Shown in pieces: positions 1-58,144 of a stretch of 64,000 bases of DNA (its first letter is position 1; every line of letters begins with the position of its first letter). The notes beneath the pieces are model-generated. The model ran no database searches and was not told where the DNA came from. It worked only from the letters and a program-made list of their open reading frames with translations. The position numbers and the translations under genes were made by a program. The stretch covers positions 4,030,001-4,094,000 of the forward strand of contig CAVNZM010000004.1 in NCBI GenBank assembly GCA_963693365.1, given 5' to 3'. This DNA comes from Amoebidium appalachense (taxonomy: Eukaryota; Ichthyosporea).

Positions 1-470
1 GCACACGCAGACATACACAAGTGTGTGTGTGTGTGTGTGTGTGTGCAGACGTGCATGTGTGAGTGTGCGGTGGTGTGGTGGTGGTGAGGGTGGAAGCGGT
101 GGGGGAGTTGGGTGGGGGAGGGGGTAGATGGTGTAGTGGTAGACAGCACCAACTGAAAAGACAACACACAATTAAAGACTGCTCGCAAAGTGTGTGTGCA
201 TGTGTGTGCGCATGCGCGGGGGCGCACCCACGTGCAATCGTGTTGGTGCAGGCGCCTATGTGTACGTGTGTGTGTGTGGTGTGTGTATGTGTGTGCTTTC
301 TCTCGTGTGTGTGTATGGGCGCACACTTCTTACTTTGCTGTGTTTTCCTCCCTTTTTCGCGGTGGGTTGGGGGGGGGTGGGTGGGTGGGTGGGTGGTGGT
401 GGAGGTGGAGGAGGAGGAGGAGGTGGTGGTGGTGGTGGTGGTGGTGGTGGTGGTGGGGGGGGGGGGGGGG

Positions 471-855
471 TTTGAATGCGGAACACGGTACGAAGTACGC
501 ATACACGATGAGAAGCATGGTGCAGGACACATGCAAAGGCAAACATTCAAGTATGCAACATCAGCCATGCGCACAGTATGCGCCATAAGCAGAGCCCATC
601 CTCAGGGAGGGCCCAAGTCATCAATTGCGTCTGAGTTTCGACCCCTTAGCCCGCGTATATACGACTCTCCAACTCAGACAGCAGCATCAACTGAACTTGG
701 GAGGGTCAACCCGTCTTGATCAAAGACGAGCCTAGGGTTGCTTATGCAAGCAAGGTGAGCAAAACGGTGAAGATGTGTGTGCAAACTAAAGCAGTGCAGC
801 GAAAAATGCGTATGTGCTTACAGATGCACGACACAGAGCAACCATGCCCGGTTGG
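471..855 (-). repeat. Poly(C)-abutting interspersed element, copy A
   Basis: About 385 bp. Read on the minus strand it ends in GTTCCGCATTCAAA followed by a C-run (plus-strand G-run 457-470) and then (CCA)n. Nearly identical to 19883-20300. The other end stops in another G-rich run near 856. It lies just downstream of the RasGAP stop codon. Confidence 0.85.
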
Positions 856-878
856 GGGGGAAAGGGAGGGGGGGCGGT

Positions 879-16338
<15,460 letters not shown>

Positions 16339-17179
16339 GCGGCCCCCCCGGCTACCTCCACTGATGCATAGAAACGTGGAACACGGCGCGAAGCCGCTGG
16401 AAACCCCCCCAGAAAGAACCTCCCTGGCGCGCTATAATAGGGAAGCGTGTGTGTGTGCGTGTGCGTGTGTGTGCGTACGTGTGTGTGTTAACTTGGGGTT
16501 TGTTTTGTGGCGAGTTGTTCGGTGAGGCCCTTTCTATTGTAGCTGCTGTAGGGTGTGTGGGAAAATAATTAAAGCGCGCGTGGAGCCTGAGTTTTGGGTA
16601 TATTATTGAAGTATGGCAAATTGTGGCTGTGGAGAGAGAACTAAGCTACAAAGAACGTGCAAAAGAACCTGTGAAACTTCCTCTGCTGTTGGTATCTTTC
16701 TGCTAAACGGTGGAATGCATTGCATATGCGGTTCTTCCCGAGCCAACAACACACGTGTAAGGATGAGGCTTCTACTCGATTAAATTCAAATTAAGCTAAG
16801 CTGTTCTTTCTTACTAAATTGAGTGTTCCACTTGAAGGGGAATCAAACTAATATAAGTTTCCTAGTTAGTTGAGAATGGTAAGCCTTGCACACAGAAAAA
16901 GTATGCGGTACAAAAGCTTCCGAAGCTGGAAGGTTGTTCGAAAGATACTGTTTCAGCGTTCCTTGAGAACACAAAGCTTTAAAATCATGCATGCTTCTTG
17001 CAACTACCGAATGCTTTCTCAGCAGCCCGGCAACATTACTATTATATGTACGGATTCCCATTGGATAATTTCTGTCATTAGATTTATTGGCAGCCCGGCG
17101 AACCAGCGCCCAGCGTCAACTTACAAAAAAAAATAAAAAAAAATAGAGCTCTGTTGGAGTAAATTTGAGACCAGCAAAA

Positions 17180-17240
<61 letters not shown>

Positions 17241-17295
17241 AGGGAGAGAGGGGGGGGGGAGGGAGAGAGAGGGGGGGGGGGGGGGGGGGGGGGGG
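17180..17295 (+). repeat. (AG)n then G-run
   Basis: (AG)n at 17180-17235 then GGGA and a G-run to 17295. It lies between the RasGAP start and the CstF-64 stop. Confidence 0.95.
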
Positions 17296-17776
17296 ATAGA
17301 CTGCAAGAGGGAGGGAGAGATATATAAATAGCACTGGCCACTGTCCCCTGAGCAAGAACACACAACCGAAATACAAGGAAAACATCAGCAACTACAATTT
17401 GTCAAGCAAGCACCTGGCAGACATATTGCATCAGAACCACCGTTCTATGGTAAAGTAAGCAGGCCGGATGCATCTGATGCAGTGCACAGGAAGGCCACCA
17501 TGCCTAGCCTCTCAACTGTCCAAAATCATTATGGGTATAGAAGTGGAGTTCTCGGTTCAATATGGTGTGAATTTATATGTGTTACGTGATTTATAACGTG
17601 TGTTTATTCCTTGCAATTGCGAAGAATGACTCCATTGCCCATGAGATTGAGAAAAAGCAAGTTTTTAGGAGTTAAGAATGCGGCATCTGTGAAAGCGTGT
17701 TTGGCATTCAAGATGCCCGTACGTGCATAATTGTGCGCGTGCATACGCAAGGCACAAGGGCAAACTCCTTCCCGTC

Positions 17777-17782
17777 TTTAAT
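17777..17782 (-). terminator. Candidate poly(A) signal of the CstF-64 gene
   Basis: ATTAAA on the minus strand about 105 nt downstream of the stop codon at 17887-17889. Position and hexamer suit a polyadenylation signal. Nothing else confirms it. Confidence 0.4.
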
Positions 17783-17886
17783 AGAGACACACCACACCAG
17801 TTCAAGCATGCACACAAACATGAAGATCATAGGAACAGAAAAATCGCTTTCGTGTCGCATTCGCACACTGACAAGTCCCAAACCTC

Positions 17887-29638
<11,752 letters not shown>

Positions 29639-30699
29639 TTTCAAGCACCTTTTATTCCCACAACACCATGCACTCTTGGAAGGTTGGGCTATCTAAAACA
29701 CAGCATGTTTCGGATTCACGGTGACCGCCCGTGCCCCAAAAACGTTTCTAAGGCACACCGCCAACATAAAAAACAAATAAATTTGCAGATCGCGATTGTC
29801 AAGATGCCGGGACTCCGTGCGGCAAATCGGATCGATCTCACACCCGTGATTCGTGATATATAAATGGACCCGGGCAAAAGGAACTTTTTCTTATGTAAAC
29901 GATAAAACCAGAAGAAGAAAAGATGGGAATATTGTAGTAGCTGAAAGGATTCACGGAAAAGTTCGATTCAGTACGCATACTGTGGTTGCTCTACCAAAAA
30001 GAGCCTACTATTTACCGCGTTTTTTTGCAACCTAATATGAATCCGGCTTCCCATGTTGGCCGTGGCTCCACCTGCTGCTCAAGAGTGCTGCTCAAGAGGC
30101 AGCCCTTGCCGAGTTTGATTCGTTTCAAAAGGAGTGCCTGCACTTCATATCGAGCACACCTGCCGCCTTCAAATGTATAGCGCCGCTACTGTCGCTATTT
30201 GGGCTTACCGTCCCGTGCTCGGATGTTTGAATTAACTCCTTCGGTTTTCTTTGCACCTTTCTCGCTTACCTACTCCACATCCTCTTCTCCAACTTTTTCC
30301 ACCACCGATTGACTCACCTAATCCACCGTATCGATATATATCAAGCTCGCACAGACACCCAATTACCCATACAGACTCGTTTCCACCGTCCTCTTTCTGT
30401 TCGTCCGTATATATCTCCTTTGTTTTTCGATCTGCAGATAGTGGACGAATACACACATTTAAAAACGAAGTCCGGCCCACTTTAGGCCCTGAGGAAAAGC
30501 AAGTCCATGATATCCCACAGCATCCTATTGATGTGTTTACTTTCTCTTAGGCGATCATTGTTTGGTTCTTTTGGGTCGCTAACAAGTAGCATTCCTTTCC
30601 ATATTAGGAAACATACGTCTCTGTCCGATTGTATCTCCTTGCCCAAGCTCAATGTTGCTTGGGCGACCTTACATTGGAGTATTAATTGTGTATTTCATT

Positions 30700-31110
30700 A
30701 CCGTAGTTGTCACACTGTGATACTAGATTCGATAGGAAGCACTTAGACCGATGTAGCGTGATAATCTAGATTGTTCCAGTTTCTGTTCGGCTGCAGATAT
30801 TTACCCGCTATCCCAATATCACTACCTTACACTACTTGTTGAATAGCAAGAAGTATGATATTTTCTATGCATTTTACTCTTGCGTGGCTAACAATTTGAC
30901 GATTTTTGACCCCCGTAGTTGAGCTCGTACGTGCAGATTTTATTAGTAGTCTAACGAGCGGTATTCTCGTTTTTGGTATATCTCGTTGGATATCCGGTGA
31001 AGCTATCTCAGCGACTATCTCGTTGTGTCTATGGCAACTGTATTATTTATCCATTCTTAGCCCTGTCTGGTGCCCCGATCGAAATAAAGTCCAGTAGTGA
31101 AAAAAAAAAA
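30700..31110 (+). repeat. Unclassified repeat, copy 1 of a diverged pair
   Basis: Shares collinear blocks with 31210-31545: CAGTTTCTGTTCGG, GCTATCCCAAT, GACCC(C/T)CGTAG, GGTATATCTC(G/T)TTGGAT and CGGTGAAGC/CGGCGAAGC. It ends with AATAAAGTCCAGTAGTG and an A15 run at 31101-31115, like a retroposed 3' end. No coding potential was recognised. Confidence 0.6.
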
Positions 31111-31209
31111 AAAACTATACGTAGATTATTGTAGATGCTTTTTTCTCTGATCAAGCCGGTTATTGCTTTTGTGTGGGTGGCCGGCGCTGCCAGCACACTA
31201 ATATGTGTT

Positions 31210-31545
31210 TTTTATAGCATCTGTGACAATACAGTAGGTTCGACAGAAAGCATCTAGACCTATTTGTTAGTCCATATATACTAGTCCAGTTTCTGTTCGG
31301 GACGTTGGCTACAAGCTATCCCAATCGTGATACCATGTAACGTCAGGCTAGTTAGTGAGCATCAAAAATATGATATGGCAAAATTAACAATTTTGTTTAT
31401 TGTTGACCCTCGTAGCGCTAGCTCTGCGTGCATAGATGGGGTTTTAGAAATTGCAATGGTTGAATTATCGTATCTGGTATATCTCTTTGGATGTTCGGCG
31501 AAGCCATGTGTATGTAACAGACTGCATCGTTGTGTATACGTATAT
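31210..31545 (+). repeat. Unclassified repeat, copy 2 of a diverged pair
   Basis: Collinear with 30700-31040 but with many substitutions and small gaps, and without the A-run end. Both lie between the GT61-like and CstF-64 genes. Confidence 0.6.
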
Positions 31546-31984
31546 GGCGATGCCAAAAACTTTGATCACTGGATCCGGAACTAGTAGTCAAACGGCTAGC
31601 CATAGTACGCACCACCCCCAAAAAAAACTATTGGCCCGGGAATTTCCGATTGAAAACTCCCGAAAGACATCTTCTAACATAACTCACCCAAAACATCCTG
31701 TGCGCGCAAATGCGTAACTAAACATGCCTAGTTGTATGTAAAAGACCGGTCATTCGCATGCTAAGCTATGGGATATGGATTTTAAAAGATTTATTTTAGG
31801 TGGCCCACGGAGTCAGCGCAGCTGCACTCCTGCCTGTGTATTGTGCTCAGCCTGTGTCTACTTATGCCCAACGTTTTTTTTTTATCAATACATATATGTA
31901 CGTATTACACAACAACTGAATATATGTGACGATGTATGATGAATCCGATAGTACCCTGCGAGTGTGCGTGTGTGTTCATCAAGT

Positions 31985-32020
<36 letters not shown>

Positions 32021-32659
32021 CACTGGGTTGGTGTGTTGGTTCTGTACAAGCCGTGCCACACGTGCATGCATTGTGTGTGTTCGAGTTGTTCGGTTGGGAA
32101 GGGAACAAACAGTGGATAGCGAACTCCAAAAAACTTTTAAAAACCTATGCGAACCAAAAAAAATCTACTTGCGATCTCGGATCCTCGCACATACATTGTA
32201 AGGCTATATTTCCGATTTCCGCTCAAATGGCATCACATATAGCCACAAACCTACATCTTTTTCTTTTCTTTCTTTTTTCTTTTTTTCCCGATCTCTTCTC
32301 TATTATACAGCTTCAGATAGTGTGGGACATTCTGTTATACAAAAGAATCGACTCGACGCTCTATAGGCCTTCGCATAAAAGTCCAAAAGTTGTACAACGT
32401 AGTAAGGCACAGCATCACGTAACGCAGAAAAAAAGACGAAAAGGGGGGGGGGGGGGGGGGGGGGGGGGGGAGGGGGAGGGGGTGGAAGAAAAAGCCGTCT
32501 TGGACAGCCCCCTCAACACATTTTCCTGATCAAAAACAACTTAAAAAAACCAAAAACAATCAACTTTCTTTTGTGACCATACAAAAAAACTTCAAAAAAA
32601 TTTGTTTCGGCTGTTGAAACGATCCCTTCATCTTCACTCTTCGTCCACTCAAATTCCAA

Positions 32660-40128
<7,469 letters not shown>

Positions 40129-42818
40129 GGTTGGAATGCCGCCGCAACTTTTGCATAAACTTATCGGAACACAATAAATGCGTGTGTGGCTTTGAGAGAT
40201 CTTCCAAATAAGAATTTATTTGTGAAAGCTGTGAACCTGAAAACACTTCGTTCAAGAATTCAGACACTCCGTGTAACTTGGATGTGCCACGAATCTCTGT
40301 TTACATAGGGTTGTATAAAAAGGAACTACAATCTTACGTGTTACTCCTGGAGCTAGGCTAAGCTGCTGTAAGTACACCAACCACATGAGTTGTAAGAGAG
40401 TGTGTGTGTGTGTGCCACGTGTTTGTGTGTGTGTGTGTGTGTGTGTGTCCTCCAAGTTCTCCCGTAGGTACAAGCACAAAACGAAGCTCGAAAACAACCA
40501 GGAGTGTTATGGACGGCCCACAGTTGCATGCATGCGTTTTCATGAAGAGGCCACGATCTTACGCTGCATGCATTTGATTCGCTGTCATTTGTTTGTGCCT
40601 TTATTTAGATATATTGTACACATTATGATTGGTGGTTATTCCTGTATGTGAAGTGCTCAGGCACGTATACTAGCGTGACTTGATGAAGCTGCATGCCTGC
40701 ACGGAAGGCAACGCTGTCATTTCTTTTACACCAAACAAGACTACAAATGTAGACGTTTGATGATTAGTATAATATAATGTAAGTCGTTTTCGCTTGTATT
40801 TTTCTCTAAACCTGTGTAAATGTACAGGTGACAGGTAGGCCAAACCGCGGGAGCGGAAGAATATTGAGCAGGAATCAAGTATGCAAAACCTCAAACACTC
40901 GGACCAACGACTGGCGCAGCACTTTTAACGAACGGCGGCTCTAGAACGTTTGCCGTTTATGGGTTTGTTGAGTCCGACGGTACATATATATCTTCCAACA
41001 CTCGCAATTGTGGGTCTATGATTGTCATTTTAGCTCAAATTAAGAAACCAAATATATCACATGAAATCATATAGGTTTGAATAAAATTCAACTCTCAGAT
41101 TTAAATAGTAAAGCGGTATATCTTGGAGTCTGCATGCAAAGGATGACCCGAAATGTCTTAACGTTTTTGGAATCTCAGTTGAATGAGTTGTTAAGAAATA
41201 TCGGAAATGATGTGAATGATTCGCCCCCATTTATGACGAAGCTAGTTTGGGGTGACTACACCTATTTTCGGTTAGCCAATCACTGTATACTTTCGCACAT
41301 TTTGTTAATTTCCGCACCCGCCTCGCAAACCTCAATTTAGATTCATTTGGAATCTCAATGTGTTTGCTTCGCTCTATGGAGATCCAGCCAGCCGAACGCA
41401 ACTGGCGAAATGAAGGTGCCGAGCTTTGGCACAACGTCGAAACGAGACGAGATTTTTCTGGAAGGTGCTGTGTGCGTGTGTGCCAGTGTTGGAGGGAGGG
41501 CAAAATTTTAAAGAAGAAAAGGGACTGTTCGGATATTTTTTTTCTCTCTGGCTGTATCCTGCCTCCCCCCTCCCCCTCCCCCCCGGAGGCGCCCCCCCCT
41601 TTCTTCTCTCCCCCCCGCCGCCCCCCCCCCCCCCCCCCCCCCCCCCTTCACTTCCGAGTCCCTCCACTCCCGGCCTTTTCTGTCTTCTCCTCAGCGTCGT
41701 CCTTTCTCTGTCCGACCCCTCCCCTGCCTCCCTTCCTCACTCTGCCTCACTCCCCATCTATTCCCCTTTCCTTCTCTTCCCCCCCTTCCCCTTTCTCCTT
41801 TCCTCCCCCTCCCCCCTTTTTTTTTGTGTGTATGTGTGTTTGGCTGGCCCTATATTTACCCATAAATGGATGTGTGTGTGTGTGCGTGTGTGTGTGTGTG
41901 TGTTACATGTGTGTGTGTGTTGTGTGTACATGTCGCATCCTAACATGTGTGTAATAAGAGACGCGGCACTCATCTAAGTAAACACACACGGAAAGAAACG
42001 AACGTGAAGGAGAAAACTGCATGCAAAGCTTATCACTAGGCCTGACTCCGACGGGCAACCTGAGATCCAAACGGAACCAAGCTGCGGCCATCAAGGCCGT
42101 GCCCCCAAAGATCATCATCACCAGGCCCCCCCACAATGCCACATTCCTTACATTCCGATCTAATGATCTTTATCGTTCGCCAGCACGAGCTAAGTCTATC
42201 GGCGCACACTAATATACATATCCTCGTCTCTCCCCTCTCCCTTCCCCTATGTAGTGGCACCGCAGAATCTAAGTCTACATTTCGTACTACCTCCCCCCCT
42301 CCCCCCCCCCCTACTTTTTCCTGTACATCAATATATACATACATTTGGCAGATAGCACTATCCGAACTTGCCAATATTTACAAGGGCATCTGCCCGAACT
42401 TATTGCATTCCAAAGTCCTCCTACAAATAGCCGCGGGCCATTTCTTGGGCCCGCGGCCGCATCGGACGCACACACACAGACACACACAGACACATACACA
42501 TGTGCGCACGCCAAGTCGCGCGCCAACATGTATCAAATCAGGCACCATCGTTAACCATAAAAGGGTAGTCCTGAAACGGCTTGGCAACTCTGTGATTGTG
42601 AAGTCTTGCCAAATTTAAGTCACCCATGCATATGCATGGCCAATAACCCGCCAAACGGCACAGGCCTGACACACGTGCGCGCACCCGGCGCACGCAAGCA
42701 CGTACTCAGGGGTTAAAATTACAGTGCCACTTGGCAGTAAAAAAAACCCTGAAATCCGAAAAAAGCCACTTGACGCGGACCGCTAGTTCCACTGAAATCT
42801 GTGCCAGTGGCACTGTGA

Positions 42819-42821
<3 letters not shown>

Positions 42822-42866
<45 letters not shown>

Positions 42867-42935
42867 ATATATATATATACTATATATATATGATGTATAT
42901 GTATTTATATATATGTATGTATGTGCAAGTGGCAC
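42822..42935 (+). repeat. (AT)n-rich tract
   Basis: TATATA repeats with rare interruptions. AAGTGGCACTG-like strings flank it on both sides (GCCAGTGGCACTG at about 42800, GCAAGTGGCACTG at about 42925). Confidence 0.9.
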
Positions 42936-43387
42936 TGAAAATACAGTCGGGGTTACGAAAAATATGCACCGGATTCCCCAAAAACCACTATGATAAAAAC
43001 GAATCTTAAGCCCTGCACGCGCTCTGCAGGCGCCTGACGCCAGTAGCCGACGATCTAGATCTAGATCTCTTGGGCCAATGGACTATGTACAAACTAGCCA
43101 ATTCTTGGTTCTGCTTGCCCCCTGGCGGGGCCACGCCTTACGGGTCTGAAGCCTTTGGCACGCACACACACACGCACAAACACCTGTAAACAGTCACACA
43201 GTGACAGTGGCATAACGCATGAACGTTCACATACACATCACAAGCACGCGCACGCAATACATGTACACTTGCACGCACCACACATATGCATACATGTGCA
43301 CAAACACACACACACAAACAGGTTAGTCTTCATGCAACTCAGTGACACTGCAGCTGATTGTGCCCAAGCAGTCATCCATGCATGCAT

Positions 43388-43930
43388 ACCCGCCAAACGG
43401 CACAGGGCCCTAAAATTTTACAAATAGGCCTAGGCCTGAGTCAGCCTACAAGGGGCCCGCACAGGCAACCATCAGGGCCGTCAGAGGAAACATCCGTAGC
43501 CTGTACAGCGCTCCCTGGCCATGGGCACCCTGCCTACCATGACACGGCTACACCGAGATCACCCCACCGTCGTTACACAGCCCACATGCCCCCGGTGCAG
43601 CCAGCACCCTGAGACCACCACCCACCTCTGGGCCTGCCCGGCCCATGCCGGGGAGGTCCCCACCCTGACCACGGCCATCACAGCCTGCATCCACAACGTC
43701 CTGCACACTCGTCATCCAAACACCCCCACGGCACAGCACCACCATACGGCAGCCACGGTGGTAGACCAATGTGCATGGATAAACTGGATAGGAGGCAACG
43801 TTGACCCACCAGACCCCGAAGACATGCATCAAGTGGGTCGAACGGGGATTCTGCCCACGATCGGTGGGCCCACTACTTGCAGCCAACGGGTACCACCAAG
43901 ACCACCACCCGGGCCATCTTAGGAAAAATC
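43388..43930 (+). mobile_element. Decayed LINE (non-LTR retrotransposon) 3' fragment with zinc knuckle
   Basis: The frame 43521-43922 reads GTLPTMTRLHRDHP and then CPRCSQHPETTTHLWACP, a C-x2-C-x8-H-x3-C knuckle with the E-T-x-x-H core seen at the C-terminal end of many LINE reverse transcriptases, where R-x-G-T-L-P-T-x-x-x-L precedes it. No intact reverse transcriptase core is visible upstream, so this is a truncated relic. A 19-bp string (ACCCGCCAAACGGCACAGG) occurs here at 43388 and also near 42644. Confidence 0.65.
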
Positions 43931-44599
43931 ACAGTAGAGTTGCAGTCCTTTTTCTTTTCAAAAATTTGGCACCTACGGAACACAGCACTTCCCCCCCACC
44001 CACCCCAAAATGCAAAAACACCACCATATACCCACCACCCGTAGAAAGAAAAGTATGGCTCCCCAAAAACCCAAGACACCAACAAATACACCCCCCACAC
44101 ACACCCGGCCAGCCTGTTCTAGATCTGACTGCCGGAACACACACAGACCCGGTGTGCCCTGTAAAACCCACCTTTTAGTCCACAAAAACATCGCCACAAC
44201 ATACGTACAACAACACATAATGTTAGGCAGCAACTCCCCACCACCACCACCACCACACCCCATCATCCACCCATACCGGTACCCACCGTAAATACTATAC
44301 ACAACATGTCTAGGACTTCCCAATACTGTAGATCGACCAATGAGAGCCCTCGGTTAACGTTTATTGCTAGGTTTTGAATGGAGGGGAGGACTGGAGCCTC
44401 CTGCCGGCGTGGCTGGGGTAGTAGCCCTGGGCAAAGTGTGTACAATTATGGTTAGGTTGTGAAGGATGGTTTAGCTAAGCTTAGCTGAACTCATAGATAG
44501 CACCTTAACTAGTGTACTGTCGGTGCTGTGTGGTAGACGGTAGTTTCCCTAGAGGGCCTGAAAAGGCCCTCCGGGAACAAAACGTGATATAAAAAAAAT

Positions 44600-44656
44600 A
44601 ATAATAAAAATACACGTGTGTGTGTGTACACGTGTGTGTGTGTGTGTGTGTGACAC

Positions 44657-44725
<69 letters not shown>

Positions 44726-44751
44726 CGTGTGACGTGTGTGTACATGCGTGT

Positions 44752-44843
<92 letters not shown>

Positions 44844-44850
44844 ATGTGTG
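44600..44850 (+). repeat. (GT)n array of about 240 bp
   Basis: (GT)n with GTGACGTGTGACG and GTACATGCGTGTAC interruptions, in the intergenic region. Confidence 0.95.
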
Positions 44851-45610
44851 TGTGTTTTTGGGGGGACAGAAGCACAGAAGCACATACACATTAATCATAA
44901 GCTTAAGCATGAGTGTGTTGAGTGTGTGTGTTTCGGGGCCCCGGGTCCGGGGGAGAGGGGGGGGGGGGGGGGGGGGGGGGGGGAGGCCATCATTTGAACT
45001 GCTGTTTAAGATGGCCGTGGGCCGGGGGGGGGTGGGGAGGGGGGGGGTGGCTCCGGGCCAGGATAGTAGGCTGTTCAGACCGAACCGGACCAAACTGCGG
45101 TTCGAGAGGTTTGAACCGGACTGAACCGGACCGTGAGGGGGTGTCTAATGCATTGCCAGTGACCGGGGACTTGCATGACCGGTGACCGACCGACCCTGGC
45201 CTTGCTCCCTGGCCTAGAACCGTCACCTGAGGCCTACGTCTACACCCGACCCGGCGAGATTGAAACGGCCCTCTAGAGATCTGAAACAAAGCACAACAAA
45301 ATTCCTGTGGTGGTAGGTCTATTTGACTGTGATTGGTTCTTTTTGTTGAGCAACGCCAACGACTTTCAGGGTGTAGCATTTTTAGGGAAAAGTTTGTAAG
45401 CAGTTCTTTTTTTTCGAATTGGGCAGACTGCCATGCTACCGTAGTTCCGCATAGCTGTACTTGCTCAGTCTAGATCTGACACGTTGTGGCACAGTGGCTT
45501 AGAATTGTAGTACATACATTCCTAGCAGTTGACTCTGTACATGACTCTGGCACTGGCGGGAGAGGTATTTTATGTGATCGTTTGATTTAAATGACTTCTC
45601 TTTTACGCGC

Positions 45611-45690
45611 AGGAGGGTGACTCCAGCTCAGTGGATAAGGTACTGGGGCCGAGTCGGAGTTCACGTCGACAGTAGCGCGGTTCGCAAAAA
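45611..45690 (+). other. tRNA-like sequence (possible SINE head or tRNA relic)
   Basis: GGTGACTCCAGCTCAGTGGATAAGG resembles a tRNA 5' end with a box A-like AGCTCAGTGGATAAGG. A weak box B-like GCGGTTCGCAA follows about 45 nt on. I cannot fold a full cloverleaf with a proper anticodon arm, so a functional tRNA is unlikely. Confidence 0.25.
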
Positions 45691-46284
45691 ATCTATTTTC
45701 AGATTTTCTATATTTGTGTTTCCTACCCTGCATGGTAAAACGGGAATCCAATCAAAAATGGCCAACTCCCACATAATTGTGACATAAATTTATCTGGAAT
45801 GTGGCAGCCTGGCAGCCCTGAGGAGGCTGAGGGCCAAAACACGATGACGCTGCATGTCCCCACTGTGACTGTGACACAGGTGCATGAACCAAAAAAAAAC
45901 AACATCAACGGTTGGTGACAGGGCGTCGAGGCTTCTTCTATAATATCCCATTTCTTTCCTTGTGTATAGGTCCTGAATAACTCGTTGGGTGCCGGTACTT
46001 GGTTTCCTTTTGTTTAATTGTTCATGCAAGTGCTTGACCGCAGGCTTTTGGAGTAGTACATGTTCAAACAGGCCATTGCACAAACAATTACTTTCAACAC
46101 TTCACGAACGGTTATTCATATCTTTCATACCAGTTTCTCCAAACTCAAGAAAGCGATTTGAGCCTGCTCTAAACCGAAAGCCACAATTAACAATATTCTC
46201 AAGACTCAACTGTTTGTCTTTCCCCCCTTGCCCACATTACACAAACACACACACATAGCAAAAAGCAGCAAATCACACCCCAAG

Positions 46285-56564
<10,280 letters not shown>

Positions 56565-57221
56565 CGGGTTTAGGTTTTAAGGTTACCGTTTAGATACATA
56601 CGTGTTTTGATTGCATGACACACAACACACACATGCACTTGTGTATTTTTATGTACACAACGGAAATTTGCTGGTATATGATACATGTCGACCGTTACAC
56701 ACGTGCGTACCAACGTACACACGGGTTCCACACACGCACAAACACTCTAAATGTTAGGTTGGAAGTTCCCATTTGGTTTTTTTTCCAACTTTTTCTACTT
56801 TTCTCCAGGCCTTGTGTGTAAATATTTATGGTTTTCAGCAGGGCTTGTTCCTCGTCTTCCCCTTCTAGAACAATTTGTTGCACACTCCGTATTTTTTTGT
56901 TTTTTTAAAGGCTTTTCTTCTTTTCCCGTTATTATTACGTGTTTATTATAACTGTAAGATCCCAGAAGCTTCCACGGTAGTTTAACCATGTCGTCGTTCT
57001 CGTTTACGGGTACATAAGAGGAACCATCAACCAAATAACTTTTGATTCGCATGCCATCGTTTATGAAACAATATATACACAACTATAGTTATTACATTTT
57101 TATTACTATAGGGCATTACTGGTTTTTTTAGTTTTGTTGCAGTCACGAGGAGTGTTTGTCGCGTGACTGGCGAGGCCTCCGTGTGTAAGTGAACTTTAAC
57201 CTTAAGTGTCCAAACATGCCG

Positions 57222-57227
57222 AAATAA
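57222..57227 (+). terminator. Candidate poly(A) signal downstream of the CPD-like gene
   Basis: AATAAA about 660 nt after the stop codon at 56562-56564. It is the first canonical hexamer I noticed on this strand in the 3' flank. A 3' UTR of this length is plausible but unproven. Confidence 0.25.
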
Positions 57228-57347
57228 ATGGACTGTCAAAAGCAGCATGTACAATCGGGACGTATGTTATATTCAAATTCTTCAGCTACGGTACCACATC
57301 TATATGTCACAGTAACATTTCAAAGGCCTGTGGCAATTGCAACCACG

Positions 57348-57387
<40 letters not shown>

Positions 57388-57644
57388 ATTGACCGGCGGG
57401 CGTCGACCACACCACGGCCCCTTGAAAATGTCTGGCATGTCGACATACACGGTAGGCTAACGATGATCCAAGACTGAAAATATACATGTACATCGAATCG
57501 ATTCTCAAAACCTGATTAAAGAACATGTACAATATCTGTGAATGCTCTCTATAATACATGCTTTCTACCCCTTTAATGTGTGTTGTGCATATATGGACGT
57601 AGGCTGCGGATACTGAGTATACACTGTGATAGTATCCCAAACTA

Positions 57645-57957
57645 GTAACCCCCCCCCCTCCCCCCCCCCACCACCACCACCACCACGTACACCACCACCA
57701 CCACCACCCCCCCCCCCCCTCCCCCCCCCCCCCCCCTCCCCCCTCCCCCCCCCCCCCCCCCCCCCCAAAGAAAAAAAAATAATAATAAAATAAAAAATAG
57801 AAAAATCCAACGCCCCCCACACACACCACACTGCCCACGTGCACATAAAGGAGGTATATGCCGGATAGCCGCGTAATAAGGTGATACTCAGTCGCACGTG
57901 TGCAGAATCACACTTCATGACACGTGCACGTGCGCACACATACACACACACACTGTG

Positions 57958-58006
<49 letters not shown>

Positions 58007-58010
58007 TGTG

Positions 58011-58047
<37 letters not shown>

Positions 58048-58058
58048 TGCATACAACA

Positions 58059-58097
<39 letters not shown>

Positions 58098-58101
58098 TGT
58101 G

Positions 58102-58144
<43 letters not shown>

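Larger units (their letters stand above)
16339..17886. other. Gene-free stretch between the RasGAP start and the CstF-64 stop
   Basis: Apart from the (AG)n/G-run at 17180-17295 this is mostly unique, moderately AT-rich sequence. It should contain the RasGAP promoter and the CstF-64 3' flank. I see no convincing coding exon and no clear TATA box. Confidence 0.6.
29639..32659. other. Gene-free stretch upstream of CstF-64
   Basis: Unusually free of microsatellites and AT-richer than the rest. Holds the diverged repeat pair, an A15 run at 31101 and a short (GT)n at 31990-32018. It should contain the CstF-64 promoter and the GT61-like 3' flank. No coding exon was recognised. Confidence 0.6.
40129..46284. 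other. Divergent intergenic region between the GT61-like and CPD-like genes
   Basis: Shared upstream region of two divergent genes. Contains the LINE relic, the (AT)n and (GT)n arrays, a tRNA-like stretch and AACCGGAC-type short repeats at 45078-45135. A minus-strand frame at 42142-42010 reads ALWGGLVMMIFGGTALMAAA and is hydrophobic, but I cannot connect it to other exons. Confidence 0.5.

Noticed and set aside
471-720. Coding potential of element copy A on either strand
   Set aside because: Frames are short, differ between copies because of indels, and show no protein motif.
42010-42142. Hydrophobic minus-strand frame (ALWGGLVMMIFGG) as a membrane-protein exon
   Set aside because: No matching neighbouring exons, no recognised family, and the opposite strand is equally open. 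Left as unresolved intergenic sequence.
43059-43080. AGATCT-type repeat as a regulatory site
   Set aside because: A short TAGATC repetition with no further context.
45611-45690. Functional tRNA gene
   Set aside because: Box A looks good, but there is no convincing anticodon stem-loop, T arm or acceptor pairing. Kept only as tRNA-like.
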